Of a DNA stretch of 38,987 bases, positions 38,737 to 38,987 are shown one piece after another. Each line of letters opens with the position of its first letter. The first letter of the stretch is position 1. The position numbers were made by a program, and so were the translations under genes. The notes under the pieces are model-generated. The model saw only the letters and a program-made list of their open reading frames with translations, had not been told where the DNA came from and searched no databases. Where the stretch lies: positions 1 through 38,987 of the forward strand of contig CAZSYU010000035.1 of the NCBI GenBank assembly GCA_964611345.1, read 5' to 3'. The stretch comes from JALZVT01 sp964611345. Its GTDB lineage: Bacteria; Pseudomonadota; Gammaproteobacteria; Pseudomonadales; Azotimanducaceae.

Positions 38737-38987
38737 TGGTGATTTAGTCTGTTGCGTTCCCAAATAGGGTGCTGACAATTCCTCTTCCTTGTACCACCTC
38801 GTAAAAATAGCAACAACCGCGAAGAGCGCCATAGTCAGAACGAACCCGGTCGAACGAATGTCACTCAGTGGCCAGTGCATTTTTGTATAGAGTATCCCCA
38901 GGAGGAACTCAAAAAGCGCTGAGGTGATTGGTAAAACGATGAACGACAGCATCAACCAAAAGCCCCAACCGAACCTGGGAACTATTC
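38707..38987 (-). CDS. Membrane protein, 5' partial at window end
   Basis: The frame is open from the window edge to a TGA at 38707-38709, giving the last 92 or so residues of a gene that starts beyond 38987. Visible are two or three hydrophobic segments (FWLMLSFIVLPITSALFEFLLGILY and STGFVLTMALFAVVAIF) and a charged end (RWYKEEE). No family is recognised. An internal TTG at 38955 or ATG at 38952 could also be the true start, because the frame before them is equally hydrophobic. The 3' end overlaps the convergent LuxR-type gene by 30 bases. Confidence 0.55.
   Translation of the reverse strand, partial: IVPRFGWGFWLMLSFIVLPITSALFEFLLGILYTKMHWPLSDIRSTGFVLTMALFAVVAIFTRWYKEEELSAPYLGTQQTKSPLIATWRDAA

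Noticed and set aside
1..38987. CRISPR arrays, transposons, phage genes and tRNAs
   Set aside because: No regularly spaced repeats, transposase or integrase motifs, attachment-like duplications or tRNA-like cloverleaf signals were seen on either strand by eye.

Overview
The window looks like chromosomal DNA of a free-living, oligotrophic Gammaproteobacterium, probably marine. The GC content is in the mid-50s by eye. Genes are tightly packed in short operons on both strands, the envelope proteins are Gram-negative (TonB-dependent receptor, TonB, MCE/Pqi lipoprotein), and peripheral catabolic oxidoreductases are abundant. I see no tRNA, rRNA, CRISPR array, insertion sequence or phage gene. The taxonomic placement is inference from gene content.

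Region 1 (1-4881): the end of an MCE/PqiB-type lipid-transport operon with its PqiC-like lipoprotein. A clear TPP (thiamine pyrophosphate) riboswitch follows and leads a TonB-dependent outer-membrane receptor, which marks that receptor as a probable thiamine or thiamine-precursor importer. An SDR dehydrogenase and a glyoxalase-like protein come next.

Region 2 (4882-7670): a compact BlaI-M56-TonB module. It has two tandem BlaI/MecI-type operator sites, a BlaI repressor, a BlaR1-like membrane metallopeptidase whose periplasmic end is a TonB C-terminal domain instead of a penicillin sensor, a TonB protein and a rho-independent terminator.

Region 3 (7705-19714): a DUF3179/VOC pair, a HAD hydrolase and APH-like kinase pair, a cytochrome P450 divergent from two small proteins and an N-acyl-D-amino-acid deacylase-type amidohydrolase, a class III aminotransferase, DUF899 and DUF2490 proteins, an HSL-type esterase and a small membrane protein.

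Region 4 (19711-30077): a GNAT protein, then a co-directional run of a CNT nucleoside transporter, an IPNS-like 2OG oxygenase, a dimethylglycine/sarcosine dehydrogenase-type protein, a DUF7009-like small protein, a TauD-type dioxygenase, a luciferase-like (LLM) oxidoreductase and a class III CoA-transferase, with an acyl-CoA synthetase facing them. Start-stop contacts suggest a single catabolic operon acting on an N-methylated or otherwise oxygenatable substrate.

Region 5 (30111-38987): a DUF547 exported protein with a good promoter, an ADP-ribosylglycohydrolase-like protein, a membrane-anchored protein coupled to a 44-residue membrane peptide, a hotdog thioesterase, a Rieske oxygenase divergent from a second SDR (paralogous to the first), a membrane protein with an HEWGH metalloprotease motif, and a LuxR-type regulator. 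The regulator's C-terminal alpha/beta-hydrolase domain has lost its catalytic serine and histidine, so it looks like a hydrolase fold reused as a ligand sensor. A partial membrane protein closes the window.

The best candidates for undescribed biology are the pseudo-hydrolase LuxR regulator, the BlaI/M56-TonB/TonB module with its operators, the TPP-riboswitch receptor, and the pair of small proteins next to the amidohydrolase.
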